Below the pieces are notes generated by a model that had not been told where the DNA came from, did no database searches, and saw only the letters and a list, made by a program, of their open reading frames with translations. Made by a program: the position numbers and the translations under genes. Below are positions 37,401-47,263 of a stretch of DNA of 64,000 nucleotides, piece after piece. This DNA is from Parus major (lineage: Eukaryota > Chordata > Aves > Passeriformes > Paridae), in the NCBI RefSeq assembly GCF_001522545.3, contig NC_031769.1, forward strand, positions 74,493,356 through 74,557,355, in the 5' to 3' direction. Position 1 is the stretch's first letter; each line of letters opens with the position of its first letter.

Positions 37401-37602
37401 TGACTAGCCTAAACTGAGCTGAGAAAAAGCTGGTATAATGACACTGGCATAAAAACAGTTGTATGAACAGTGGAGCATGAAAGCCAGTGAAAGATTTTTA
37501 ATAGTACTGTGAGGCTATTTTTGTCAAATGTATAGAGAGATAGTACCATAAATTGTGAATGATACAGTAAATACTCTTGCTGCCTCTTCATTTATTGTAA
37601 GC

Positions 37603-38039
37603 TGTGAGGTGCCCCTGCCTAGGGAGGCAAAGATTTAGTTTTAGATAAGCATTGTTAAAGTGAGAGGCATGGCTGTAAAACCCAGCTAGTGTGAATTCTA
37701 AACCTCTGCCTCAGGGTATGTGTCCTGTGAGCCCAGAAAGAGTTGCCCCACCCCAGACCCTCCTGGGGTGTCAGCCCAGGAGTTCTGATTGGGTTTGAGC
37801 CCCTGGGGTCTCTCCCTTGCTGTGTTCCTAGTGGTCCCTGACCCTGAACTCCACCCTGGGTCTGTCCCTCAAAACCCATCACCCTGCCTCTCTTCGGGGC
37901 TCTCTGTCTCTGGATCTGAGTTTCTTCCTGTGCTGAATAAATGGTTTCATGAACAGAAGCCCATCTCGTTGGTGTTCCATGCTGGTTCCTGGTAACTGTA
38001 GCTTCTCTGGATGTGATCCTGTGGATGCAGAATGCAACA
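37603..38039 (+). mobile_element. Solo LTR of an endogenous retrovirus
   Basis: The block starts TGTGAGG and ends GCAACA (TG...CA). It is flanked by GTAAGC (37597-37602) and TTAAGC (38040-38045), a 6-bp target duplication with one mismatch. It is clearly more GC-rich than its flanks and holds AATAAA at 37936-37941, about 100 bp before the right end, as expected for sense on +. No retroviral genes are attached. The 6-bp duplication suggests an ERVK/alpharetrovirus-like group; this is an inference. Open frames across it (for example minus strand 38050-37655) are incidental. Confidence 0.68.
37936..37941 (+). promoter_or_regulatory. LTR polyadenylation signal
   Basis: AATAAA inside the 437-bp solo LTR, followed by a T/G-containing stretch (TGGTTTCATG, then TCGTTGGTGTTCC). 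Confidence 0.6.
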
Positions 38040-38464
38040 TTAAGCAGCAACAGAACCCTTTCTCTAACAAGCTTTCTTCAGTAAATTTAAGTAGAGGAAA
38101 TTTGAGAAACTGTCTTGAAAGATACAGCTCTCTTTCAAGAGATGCACCCAAGAGAAAAAGTGGCATATATTTTGTAATATTGGAGTTTTCAGACCTGGTC
38201 AGAACAGGTTTTCAGTAAAGGAAATAGGCATTTTCCTTAAGAGATCAAAATATTACAATTTTTTCAATACTTCTCAGGATTCTGGGGGTAACTTTGAAAG
38301 TTAGAATGCATGCATATTGCATCCAATGCTTAGACAAGAAGACGCTGCAGGTAGAATTTCTTTATCTCAAGTATATCCATACAAAAAAAAAACCCAAAAA
38401 CAGATGCCAGAATTACTTAAATATAAAAAGGTAAAAGTCATACATCTTTCTCACCCCAAACTCA

Positions 38465-38620
38465 AGATTTAGCCTTGGTAGAAGATCATGTCAGGGAATG
38501 TTTAGGCAAATTTGGCATACCTAAGTCCATGTGCCCTGATGGGGTGCACCTATGAGTGCTGAGGAAGGTGGCTGGTGACATTGCAAGACCACTGTCACTC
38601 ATCTATGATGTCCACCAGCT
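38465..38620 (+). mobile_element. Small internal CR1 fragment
   Basis: TAAGTCCATGTGCCCTGATG, GGGGTGCACC.ATGAGTGCT and AGGAAGGTGGCTGGTGACAT correspond to the CR1 ORF2 stretch usually read as SMGPDG.HPRVL.ELAD, upstream of the reverse-transcriptase fingers. A stop replaces one codon of that motif (CTATGAGTG). Both ends of the element are missing. Confidence 0.7.
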
Positions 38621-38689
38621 TTCTCTGCTGTTGTGGATTCATCCCCTCAAGGGCTATGAACCTGTGGATTTCAACTTTGTCTAGGTGAT

Positions 38690-39262
38690 TGTCTTGGGCT
38701 GATTTATGTTGTTTTTAGTCTATTCCCTGATCCTCTGCTTTATGGCCAAAAATGGTTGCTGTATCTTTAAGATGGGAATGGGGAGAGGGGAGATTTAGGC
38801 TCTTTGGCAGCTTTCCCAAAACCTCACTCCCCAGGCATCAGGGATGTGGTGTGGTCTGGGTTTTGTTTGGCTGGCTTGGTTTTGTTTGCCCAGGCAAGAA
38901 GTTTTTTTCCCTTTTCCTGGCCCTGAAGAAGATGCAGCAGCAATTCTTCTGAAAATTTTTTGAGGTGACAGCTTGATAGTCCAAGACCAGAAAATGGCAT
39001 CTGTGGGAAGGGGTTGGAAGGAGCTGCCGGAAAGGGGCCACTCTGTTCCGCCCCCAAACCTCAGCAAAGCCAAGCCAGGGAGAGAAAACAGACCCAGAGG
39101 CTGTATCCCAGCTGCTTCATCTGCTGTGGAGAGGAGGTCGATGCCAGAGAACCCACGGTTTTTTCCCCTAAGACAGACACTGGTGCCATCATCTTCCACT
39201 GCGTGGCATAAGCCAGTATTTTTCCCCTGGAATTTTTGAGTTTTGTTCTGGTGTGTAAGGTT
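38690..39262 (+). mobile_element. GC-rich block, probably a decayed LTR
   Basis: The block starts TGTCTTGGGCTG and has much higher GC than either flank. Stretches such as CCCTGATCCTCTGCTTTATGG and TGTATCTTTAAGATGGGAATGG resemble passerine LTRs as I remember them, but I cannot confirm the family. No poly(A) signal, TG...CA right end or flanking duplication was found, so it may be truncated. Overlapping open frames on both strands (up to 161 codons on -) follow from the high GC and few stops; none has a recognisable motif. Confidence 0.35.
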
Positions 39263-40289
39263 TAATATCTGACAGTTCAATATCTAGCATTCAGCCATAC
39301 TGTGACTGATAATTCTTTCACAGTATAGACCTACTGCCAATTTTTGTACCTCACAATTAAGTATCTACATTAAACCATACTAGTCACTGCAGAGTATCAC
39401 TGCTTTAGCTAAAAAAAGAAACAAGTTAGTTTTGAAGTGTCTTATTTACTTTCTTTTAGCAGTGCTTCATATTTTATTGAAACACTGTGAAGAAAGATGT
39501 CCCTTTTGAAACAAAATGTACAGTCATGGACCTCACATAAGAGACATTTAACCTGCTTTTGTGTATCATCTTGAAATCTAAGTAGAGAGCTGGGAGAAGG
39601 GCAAGAAATGTGTTGTTTGTTTTTAACAGTGAGACAAGAAAAAGGGAAATCATTAAGTTACCACTGGCAATATAGAAAAGGGACTATTCTGTGAGATTGA
39701 GCATATATCAAACAAAGACATGCCCTTTCCCTCCCTAACAGACCAGATTATCGGTCAGAGTGACTTAACAGCCCTTTTTAATGCAGTCCTGCAGAATCAC
39801 AACTTAGCAAAAGGAGATGCTCTTGCAAGTAAACCTCAAACACTCTTTCTTCCAGCCCCCCCCAATAAGCCCAATAACTTCTTAGTGTTAAGGCACTGAC
39901 TTTTTATCTCCAAACTCCAGGCAAATTAGTAAATTTGTGTCTTGCACTATATCTTTCTCAATGAATTCCAAATGACTACATTGCCTCTTGCCCAGGGATC
40001 AACTGCTTCACCCTAGGATAAAATGCATTTCAGCACTGTCAAATGCCCCCTTCCTACCAGTACCACCTCCATCAGAAGAGACATGAAAAATAAACACAAG
40101 ACAAAATTGGCATACCAAGATTTTACCTTCACAACAATTATCTGAATTATATGCCTATATGATTAAATAAGGGGGTGTCAAAAAAACACAAATGCAAAAA
40201 TAAAGCATACAAGAGATGGAAGAAGGGATGTGAGTTAGGAGAAATATAAAGACATTGTCAAAGCTTGCAGGAATTAGGTTAGAAGAGAC
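39263..40289. other. Non-coding DNA, nothing recognised
   Basis: About 1 kb of AT-rich sequence without a gene, repeat or regulatory motif that I can support. Confidence 0.5.
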
Positions 40290-40815
40290 AGTGTGGCTTA
40301 GGGACTAATAAAGGAGACAATACTGTTTAAGATCTATATTCATGACTTGGGTGATGATCAGGTCTGTGGATGATTCAAAATTTGAGGGAGATGTTCATAC
40401 ACCATGGTTGTGCTGCCATTCAGATGGGTAATTCACACCCTGCAGTAGTACCTGCTAGAGGACAGTAGGCTGGAAATCAGCCTTGAAGAAAATGATATTG
40501 GGATCCTGGAAGACTACAAATTTAACACATTCCAGTCATGTTTCCAGTAGCAAGAAGGTCAACAACATTTGGAACTGTACTACAGGAATACTGTCAGCTG
40601 GTCAAGGGGAGGTGACCATTCCACTTTACTGGTGAGGTCGCACCTAGGGTTCTGGGTCCTGGACTTTGCAGTATGAAAAAATAGATAGACACTGGCTTGT
40701 GTCTGGTAAGGGATTATAAAAATTATTAAAGGACAGCAGAATCTGTTGTATGAAAGGCTGAAAGAGATGGGACTTTTCTGCCTGCAGAGGCTGAGCCTTG
40801 GAGGACTGGGGAGGG
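40290..40815 (+). mobile_element. Old, highly diverged CR1 fragment
   Basis: Patches match CR1 in order: a start like LFNDLGDD (TTCATGACTTGGGTGATGAT), then GTGGATGATTCAAAATTTGAGGGAG in place of the FADDTKL region, GGTGAGGTCGCACCTAGGGTTCTGG near 40632, and AAAGGCTGAAAGAGATGGGAC near 40755. Divergence is greater than in the other copies and the 3' end is absent. Confidence 0.65.
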
Positions 40816-42335
40816 AGAAGAAGGAAACAAGAAGATAAGGCTATTACAATAATTTTATTCCTTGTTTTTCTGTTTTTCTCATTTTGGGAGTAAAACCTAA
40901 AAACCAAACCAAACCAAGCAAACCAAGTAACAAAAAACAATGCACCAAGGATGTCACCTTAATACCTTTATGGTGATCTTGACTAGGAGAACAGAAGAAA
41001 CCTTTTACCAATGGCCATGAAGAAAAGGAAATAAGAAACAGGCTGCAAACACATGCCATTTGTAACTGTAAGGAAAGCTGAAATTTAAAAAAAAAAAAAT
41101 TGAAACAAAAAAAAAAAAAAACCTTGAAAATAATCTTGGCAAACTAAGTATTTGTTTGCTACTCTCTCCAGTAAAATGATGATACTGCCAGGTCCAGAAG
41201 TGCACTTTCCCCTTCCACAAGATTACCTCGCTGGACACAGGGTCAGCTTGCTGATTAAAGTTGTTAAAAAACATCAATGGGGGCTCAGCTCAGCTTTTTA
41301 GATGTTGTTTTTAAGCTGATGTCTTTGTTCCTGTCTCCCACCTGAACTCTCTATCACAAAGCAATAAGAAGGGGCTGATCTGCAAAGCAAGGTGAGCCAG
41401 ACTCATAGAGAACCCCCTAACAGCCAGCAGGACAGTGACCTCACCAACATGGACATATTCCACAGTGCCCAAGCAAGGAGAATGGTTCTAAGACAATATG
41501 CAGGATCAGCAATCACTCAGTAAAATCACAGTAAGAAGATAAAGTCAAGATTGAAAAGTAAATCAAGCCTAAAAGGATAGAAACAGGGAGGTATAAAAGT
41601 ATCTGAAATCCCAGAGTAGGTACCGTGCAGCTTACAGAAGGTCTTGCAGGCAGGTCCCAAGCAAAGGTGGTAGAAGGGAACATCTGCTGAGGCTTTTTCA
41701 AGCTCTTCACAGCAGCTCTTTTTACTTGACAGCTCGGCAGTCAGATAAATTCTTAGAAGGAGGGAAGTGAACTCCAGGTCCTGAGACATAACATAAGAAT
41801 TCCCATTAAGATAATGATTCTTCGGTCAAGAACAGAACTCTCCTAGAATACATATCCTAATCTTCTGAGGGCAAAATGTAGACAGCTGAGCAGAATTAGG
41901 TGAGACAGACTAAAAATCAAATAAAATCAAGTTTAGTTATTTTCTTTGTCTCTGAGGAAGAAAGAGAGAAGTTCACATATTTTATACTGCTCTTACTTTT
42001 TTATTCCCTATTACTCATGTGGGTTAATTACTAGTCTGCCCTTCACTGCACAAGAAGCAGAATTTTTGTTTCTGGTTGCATCAAAATCTAAATCTATCAT
42101 AACTGAGTAGGGTTTACATCCTGGAGAGACTTCTAGGCAGCCTAGAAACTCTTCCAAACTTCAATCAACTAATTTTCTTCATGGGCAGTTTTTAATCTTG
42201 TGCTGAATATTCCTGATTATGTAAAAATAGGTATTTTTGAAAATAAATATACATGATGACTAATTAAGATTGAAAATTTGTCTATTAATCAAAATTCTGT
42301 TAACCTTATTCTCACAAATCTTAATTTTATTTCAG
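40816..42335. other. Non-coding DNA with A-rich tracts
   Basis: A13 and A15 runs lie at 41087-41099 and 41107-41121, with A/C-rich low complexity at 40895-40945. No gene is recognised; minus-strand frames at 41.0-41.8 kb have no motifs. Confidence 0.5.
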
Positions 42336-42390
42336 AATCAATGACAGCAGTCATTGGATGTGGTTCAGATGTATTTGCAACCTTACATTT
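42336..42390 (+). other. Candidate 55-bp exon with consensus splice sites
   Basis: CTTAATTTTATTTCAG (ending 42335) is a good acceptor and GTAAGTTT (from 42391) is an excellent donor. The 55 bases between are open in two of three frames (for example NDSSHWMWFRCICNLT). The length is not a multiple of three. No protein family is recognised and chance pairing of sites in AT-rich DNA is common, so this is only a candidate. Confidence 0.25.
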
Positions 42391-45300
42391 GTAAGTTTCT
42401 CAGTATTAAGTACATTTAAAATAAGTATTTGTAAATATATTGAAATATATTTTCATCTGACCTGTTAGGTAATTTCTACTCTATTTGGCAGGTGGTTCTA
42501 TTTAAAAGATGACTGTCATGTTATGTTTGTTTGGGGCTTTTTTCTGTTTGTTTGATTTGGTTTGGTTGTGAATTTTTATTTGTTTTAGTTTTTGGGGGTT
42601 TTTTTGCTAATGAACTACCAAGGATAACTTAAACTGCCTTAAATCAGAAAGATTATGACTATGACTCCATGAAGTAAAAAAAAAAAAAATAAAAAAATCA
42701 GTGGGTACTCAGAATGAAGCATGACTGAGGATGAGTTTTTCATGTGTCATTAGGTTACAGCCTTCTCTGCTACGCAGGACACATAATTTCCTGAAGTAGG
42801 AATACACTGGGACTGTGTGCACATTATCTTTTTGCTTCACTACAAGTGTGGCATTCACGTGTTAAACCCTGTCTTCAACAGTAGTGTAACTCTGCCATCC
42901 ATTAGCAATTCAGGATAATGTTTCCCTGGGCTTTCCCTGTGCAAGCTAAAGAAGCAAACCCAAAACCTGTAATAAATAATTACATTGGTTTATAGTTTCT
43001 ATTTAGGTTCTTTAAGTTTTTTTAGGCATACACAAAAAAAAATTCATATATGCTATTCAAAGTGATGACATAATACAGAGCTCAATTCTGAGTGTTAGCT
43101 GTGTTTTATCAGCTTCTCTTGCTTTTGTGCCTGAAGCATTTTCTATTGTCTCCATTGTTCAGTAGATAAATATTTGGATATTGTGAGTTTAAATATTGGA
43201 TGACAGGAATCTCACAGGCTAAAGCTAAATCTTTTCGATAGGCCTGTTTGTCAGAATTTGAAACCCCAACAAAAAAACTTTTAGGGTATCTGTTTTTGCC
43301 ATTCACATAGGCCAAATTCTGTGGGCCTATATCAGTGACAAATTGTAATAAATATTTAACAAAAGCATAGGGAGAGATATTATTTATGTTGTAACACTAA
43401 TTACATTTTGCTCCCCATTGTGCAGTAGGCCCATTTTCAACTTGAAATCATCATTTAGACTGCATTGTGTGTTACAAGTAAGCATTGTACAGTGTATAGC
43501 ATCTCAACTACCATTACTGCCATGCTAATAATAAAAAGAAAAGGTAAAGAAATTTAAAACAACATTTTCCTCCATGTAGATTTTTCTTCTGAAATTTAAT
43601 ATTTATGCATTACCCAAAAGAAACTATGGAATCCATTTTACAAACAGAAAAAGTTGAACACTGAGATCCATGCAGTCTATAACTATATTGTTAGTAAGAA
43701 TTTGTTGTGAAAAGGTATGAAAATGTACATAATACACTACTCAAAACAAATTATTAGTTCTTATCAAGCTCCAAATAACAAGAATTTAATCAAAATACAT
43801 AGTACTTCTTGGACAACAAAACCCATAATAGGGGAGAATTAAGTGTGTGCAGGAAAACATCCTAAATAGCTCGAGATGATGTAGGACACAGACCAGTAGT
43901 GAATAATACTATATAATGCAGAATACTACTGCAGGAAAAGCAAATCTCAAAATTCCCAGCAAATTCAACATTTGTACCATTGCATTTCTCCTTTCAAAGC
44001 TGTTCCCAGTTTGGTCCTTCTAAGCCTTGCAGGACAATGTTACTTAGCTTAATGCCACTGAAAGACTTCCTATATTTTGACCCTTTATGAAAACACACTT
44101 TATTCCCCACCAGAAGTTTACAATTTTCTGAGGCTGCTGCACTATGCTTTGGTGTTAGAAAAAGGTCTTTCACTGTGTGTCTCTTGCACTGGGAAGCTGG
44201 TGTTGAATGCAATAACAACACATTTAATTTACCTCTATGGTGCAAAACCTCAGTATCAAGAACAATAAAACTACAGAACGTGGGTTGTGATAAAAATTCT
44301 GTAATTGGTAGTCCCAGTCCCATCATATACTGTGGCTATTGCTAGAGGCAGGTCTCAGATTTTATGTCAAACTGCTGCTCCTCAGAACTGAGGTTTGTGT
44401 GACTTTGAACCTCAGCTTTGTTTTAACTAGGTTAACCACTGCAGACTTCTTTCCCCAGCTAATTTCTTTGACTTACCTTTTTATAGGGCAAGCTTAGTTT
44501 TATAGGTATAATAGCCTCAAATCGTTATTTTGTGTAGACTTAGGTATTTTTGACGATGCCAGGATGATGTAAAATAGCTCAAGAGCCTAGAGAAGTGCAC
44601 ACTTAGGAGGTTCCAAAATACAGGCATGGGATAACAGGAGATGGGGCAAAGACTGACATGAAGAGAGAGCATTTAATTCTTGCCCCTTTACAACATTCTG
44701 AACTTGAAAAATAAACTAACAAACAAACAAAAATCAGTTGTCTTGCTGAGAACTTCAGTCAGTGGCTGAGAGTCATACTTGTGGATTAAATGTATCTTAG
44801 TGTCTATATAGGTTACTGTCTCTATATAAAGTCACTTTCAGACTTCAGTATTATCATTGTTTTAGGGAACAGAAACTACTTCCAATGAGAGTTGGGTTTC
44901 CAAGCAAATTTAATTTCTGAAGCTACAGACCCTACAGCAACTGTGAATTTTCATGAAGATGCTTTTATTTTTAAATACAGTCATGAGTTTTTCTGTATTT
45001 TACTGAAAAGCTCATAGAAATTTAATTCAGTTTTGCTGGGAATCAGGAATTTTTACACAAGTGAATTCAATAATTGCCTGTATTTTTAAATGTCTAAGAA
45101 ATTCTTGACCTAGACTAACTCTACCAAATTAAGCCTATATTCCTAGAAATGCTACATATTTAGTTTTGAATCATTTTCTAGTGAATTATTTGTCTAAGAA
45201 AACAATGATATTATAAATATTAACAGTGATGACAATAAGCAATTTAATTTAAATTGGTTTGCACTTTTATAACAATAAAAAACACCCTGAAGTTCACTAA

Positions 45301-45534
45301 AGCATTCAGATAGAAAATAAGGTATATTGTGATTTATGGACATGTATTCCATTATGTCATGTTCATATACATAACTCTCATGGCTAAAGTCAAAGTCTTT
45401 AATTAAGGGATATTTACCTTCTCTTATTCTCTAGCATATTTACCAAAACTGAATTGAGAATCTCCAAAATTTAAACACTATCTTCTATATATTGAAATAG
45501 AAAAAAGAATCTGATTAAATTGTTTCTTATTCTT
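42391..45534. other. Unique AT-rich non-coding DNA
   Basis: A T/G-rich low-complexity stretch lies at 42520-42610 and A-runs at 42677-42697. Otherwise no gene, transposon or regulatory motif is recognised. Short frames at 43.1-43.3 and 44.0-44.3 kb have no motif. Confidence 0.5.
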
Positions 45535-45795
45535 TGAAGAAAGGGATCACAGTGCATCACCTGATCCAACCTCCCTGCTCAGGTAGGGTCATCCTAGAGC
45601 TCGTGGCACAGGATTGTGTCCAGAGAGTTCTTGAATATCTCCACTTAGAGAGAATCTACAACCTCTCTGGACAATCTATTCCAGTTCTTGATCATCCTCA
45701 TAATAAATAAGTTTTTCTTTATGTTCAGGTGCAACTTCCTGTTCATGAGTTTCTGCCCATTGCACTTGTGTTATTGCTTGGCACCACTGAGGAAT
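45535..45795 (-). mobile_element. CR1 LINE 3'-region fragment
   Basis: On the plus strand the copy reads GATCCAACCTCCCTGCTCAGG, CACAGGATTGTGTCCAG, AATATCTCCACTTAGAG, CTACAACCTCTCTGGACAATC, AAGTTTTTCTTTATGTTCAGG, TGCAACTTCCTGTTCATGAG and TTGGCACCACTGA. This is the reverse complement of a CR1 C-terminus and 3' UTR, of a branch different from the copies at 4.0 and 23.4 kb. The terminal octamer tail is not evident. It is 5'-truncated. Confidence 0.82.
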
Positions 45796-47205
45796 AATTG
45801 CAAATACTATAGAACACAAGGAATTAAGTATCATTATCTTATTTATCTCTCAGAGCTTGTACCTTGGCTTCTTTCCTAAGCATGCCCTTCCAGATCTGAA
45901 GGGGAATTTTTATATGAAAATACGAAGTTAAATTGACAGATTTGTTCCTCAATATTCTTTTATTTACATTAGAGAATTTAAAACAAGTTTTATACATATT
46001 TTTCCCCCTTGTGTCAAAAAATACTTTTCTTAAGCATCAGTAAAAATAAATAATATTTTAGGTTTCTACATTGAACAGCTGAATATGCAGTGTTTAATTT
46101 CAAGTCTGTGAGTAGCCTGAGGATTTTAAGAATGTGTTAAGACTTGGCAGAACTTGAAACCTGAGTGATGCACTCAGCAGTAGTACAACTAATAGAATCA
46201 ATGTTTAGGTGCAGTGTAGAAAGCCTCTTTAATTAATTCTTTCCTGGGAAATGTGTAAAATATTGAACCCTGACATTTTATTTACTTTGAGGGAATCTAT
46301 CAAAAGCACCTCTATGAACAGGCAAATCTGATATTCATTATTAGATGTTCACACGATGTAGTATTGTGGAGCCGCATATTTCATATTCTGACTTTTCCTT
46401 TGAACATTGGATACAGAAGAACTACCTTGATTATTTACGGGATCATGACATAGGAACCACATATATTTCCTCTTTGTTAATTAAATCTGAAAAAAACAAT
46501 TTCTTATACAGAATTACACTTGATAACATATAAAAACATGGTGCTTGCAATGAGAAGTGTTCTATGACATAATTGCTTCTTAATTTTCCCCAAAGCAAGC
46601 GAAATAAAATGAAAAACACATGGACGCCCAGAGCTTCTTAACAGAATTTATAAGGTGTGCTTTTTTTTCTATGCTACGTTGACATTATTTAGCTCTATGT
46701 TTCAAGTCTAAACACTGGTCTTAACATTAATCCCTTCAGTATTAAACATATATTTAACTAGATAACCGCCATTTATTTTATCCACTGAAAATAAATGCGG
46801 TTCAAAATCATTATGCTGTGATATGTTGTATCAATACATTCTTGAAACAATTTATCATACTTCACTACAGACAAGAAGGCCAAAGAAATACATCCACATA
46901 CATTCTGTACAAATGAAATATCCACGGAGCATATGCAGAATCTAAAGCTACCTTTAGACAACTCTGTTATAACATCTGTATTCTTAAAATACAATTAATA
47001 TTTCAGTAAATAGTTTTTAAATCATTAATTTAGTGTTTATCTAAACCTCCACGTTCTGAGATTCACAGTCATCCTCTAAAAATGTGACCCTGACAATCCT
47101 GCCTTTGCCTGAAAACAAAAACCAGACACTAAAATATCAAACTGCACAATGCACAGTTTTGTGATAATACCTCACATATAGCTACTGTTTGGTTTGAATG
47201 CAGTA
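45796..47205. other. Unique AT-rich non-coding DNA
   Basis: No gene or transposon is recognised up to the (GATTA) microsatellite. Confidence 0.5.
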
Positions 47206-47260
47206 GATTAGATTAGATTAGATTAGATTAGATTAGATTAGATTAGATTAGATTAGATTA
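47206..47260 (+). repeat. (GATTA)11 microsatellite
   Basis: Eleven perfect head-to-tail GATTA copies, with two more in-phase bases on the left (TA) and GAT on the right. There are no interruptions, so it is probably young or unstable in length. The unit is not the telomeric TTAGGG. Confidence 0.97.
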
Positions 47261-47263
47261 GAT

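Larger units (their letters stand above)
32071..37602. other. Unique AT-rich non-coding DNA
   Basis: No gene is recognised. Features seen are a TA tract at 32686-32702, a cluster of ATTCATTAAA repeats at 32825-32870 and a GC-rich exon-like island at 34331-34440 (listed separately). Open frames at 36.1-36.5 kb have no motif. Confidence 0.5.

Noticed and set aside
37655..38050. 131-codon frame on -
   Set aside because: It covers a solo LTR whose sense is +; there is no protein signature.
38795..39280. 161-codon frame on -, the longest uninterrupted one
   Set aside because: No motif or start context. Competing frames on both strands show this is a compositional effect of the GC-rich LTR-like block.
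47206..47260. Interstitial telomere repeat or CRISPR-like array
   Set aside because: The unit is GATTA, not TTAGGG, and there are no spacers; it is a microsatellite.
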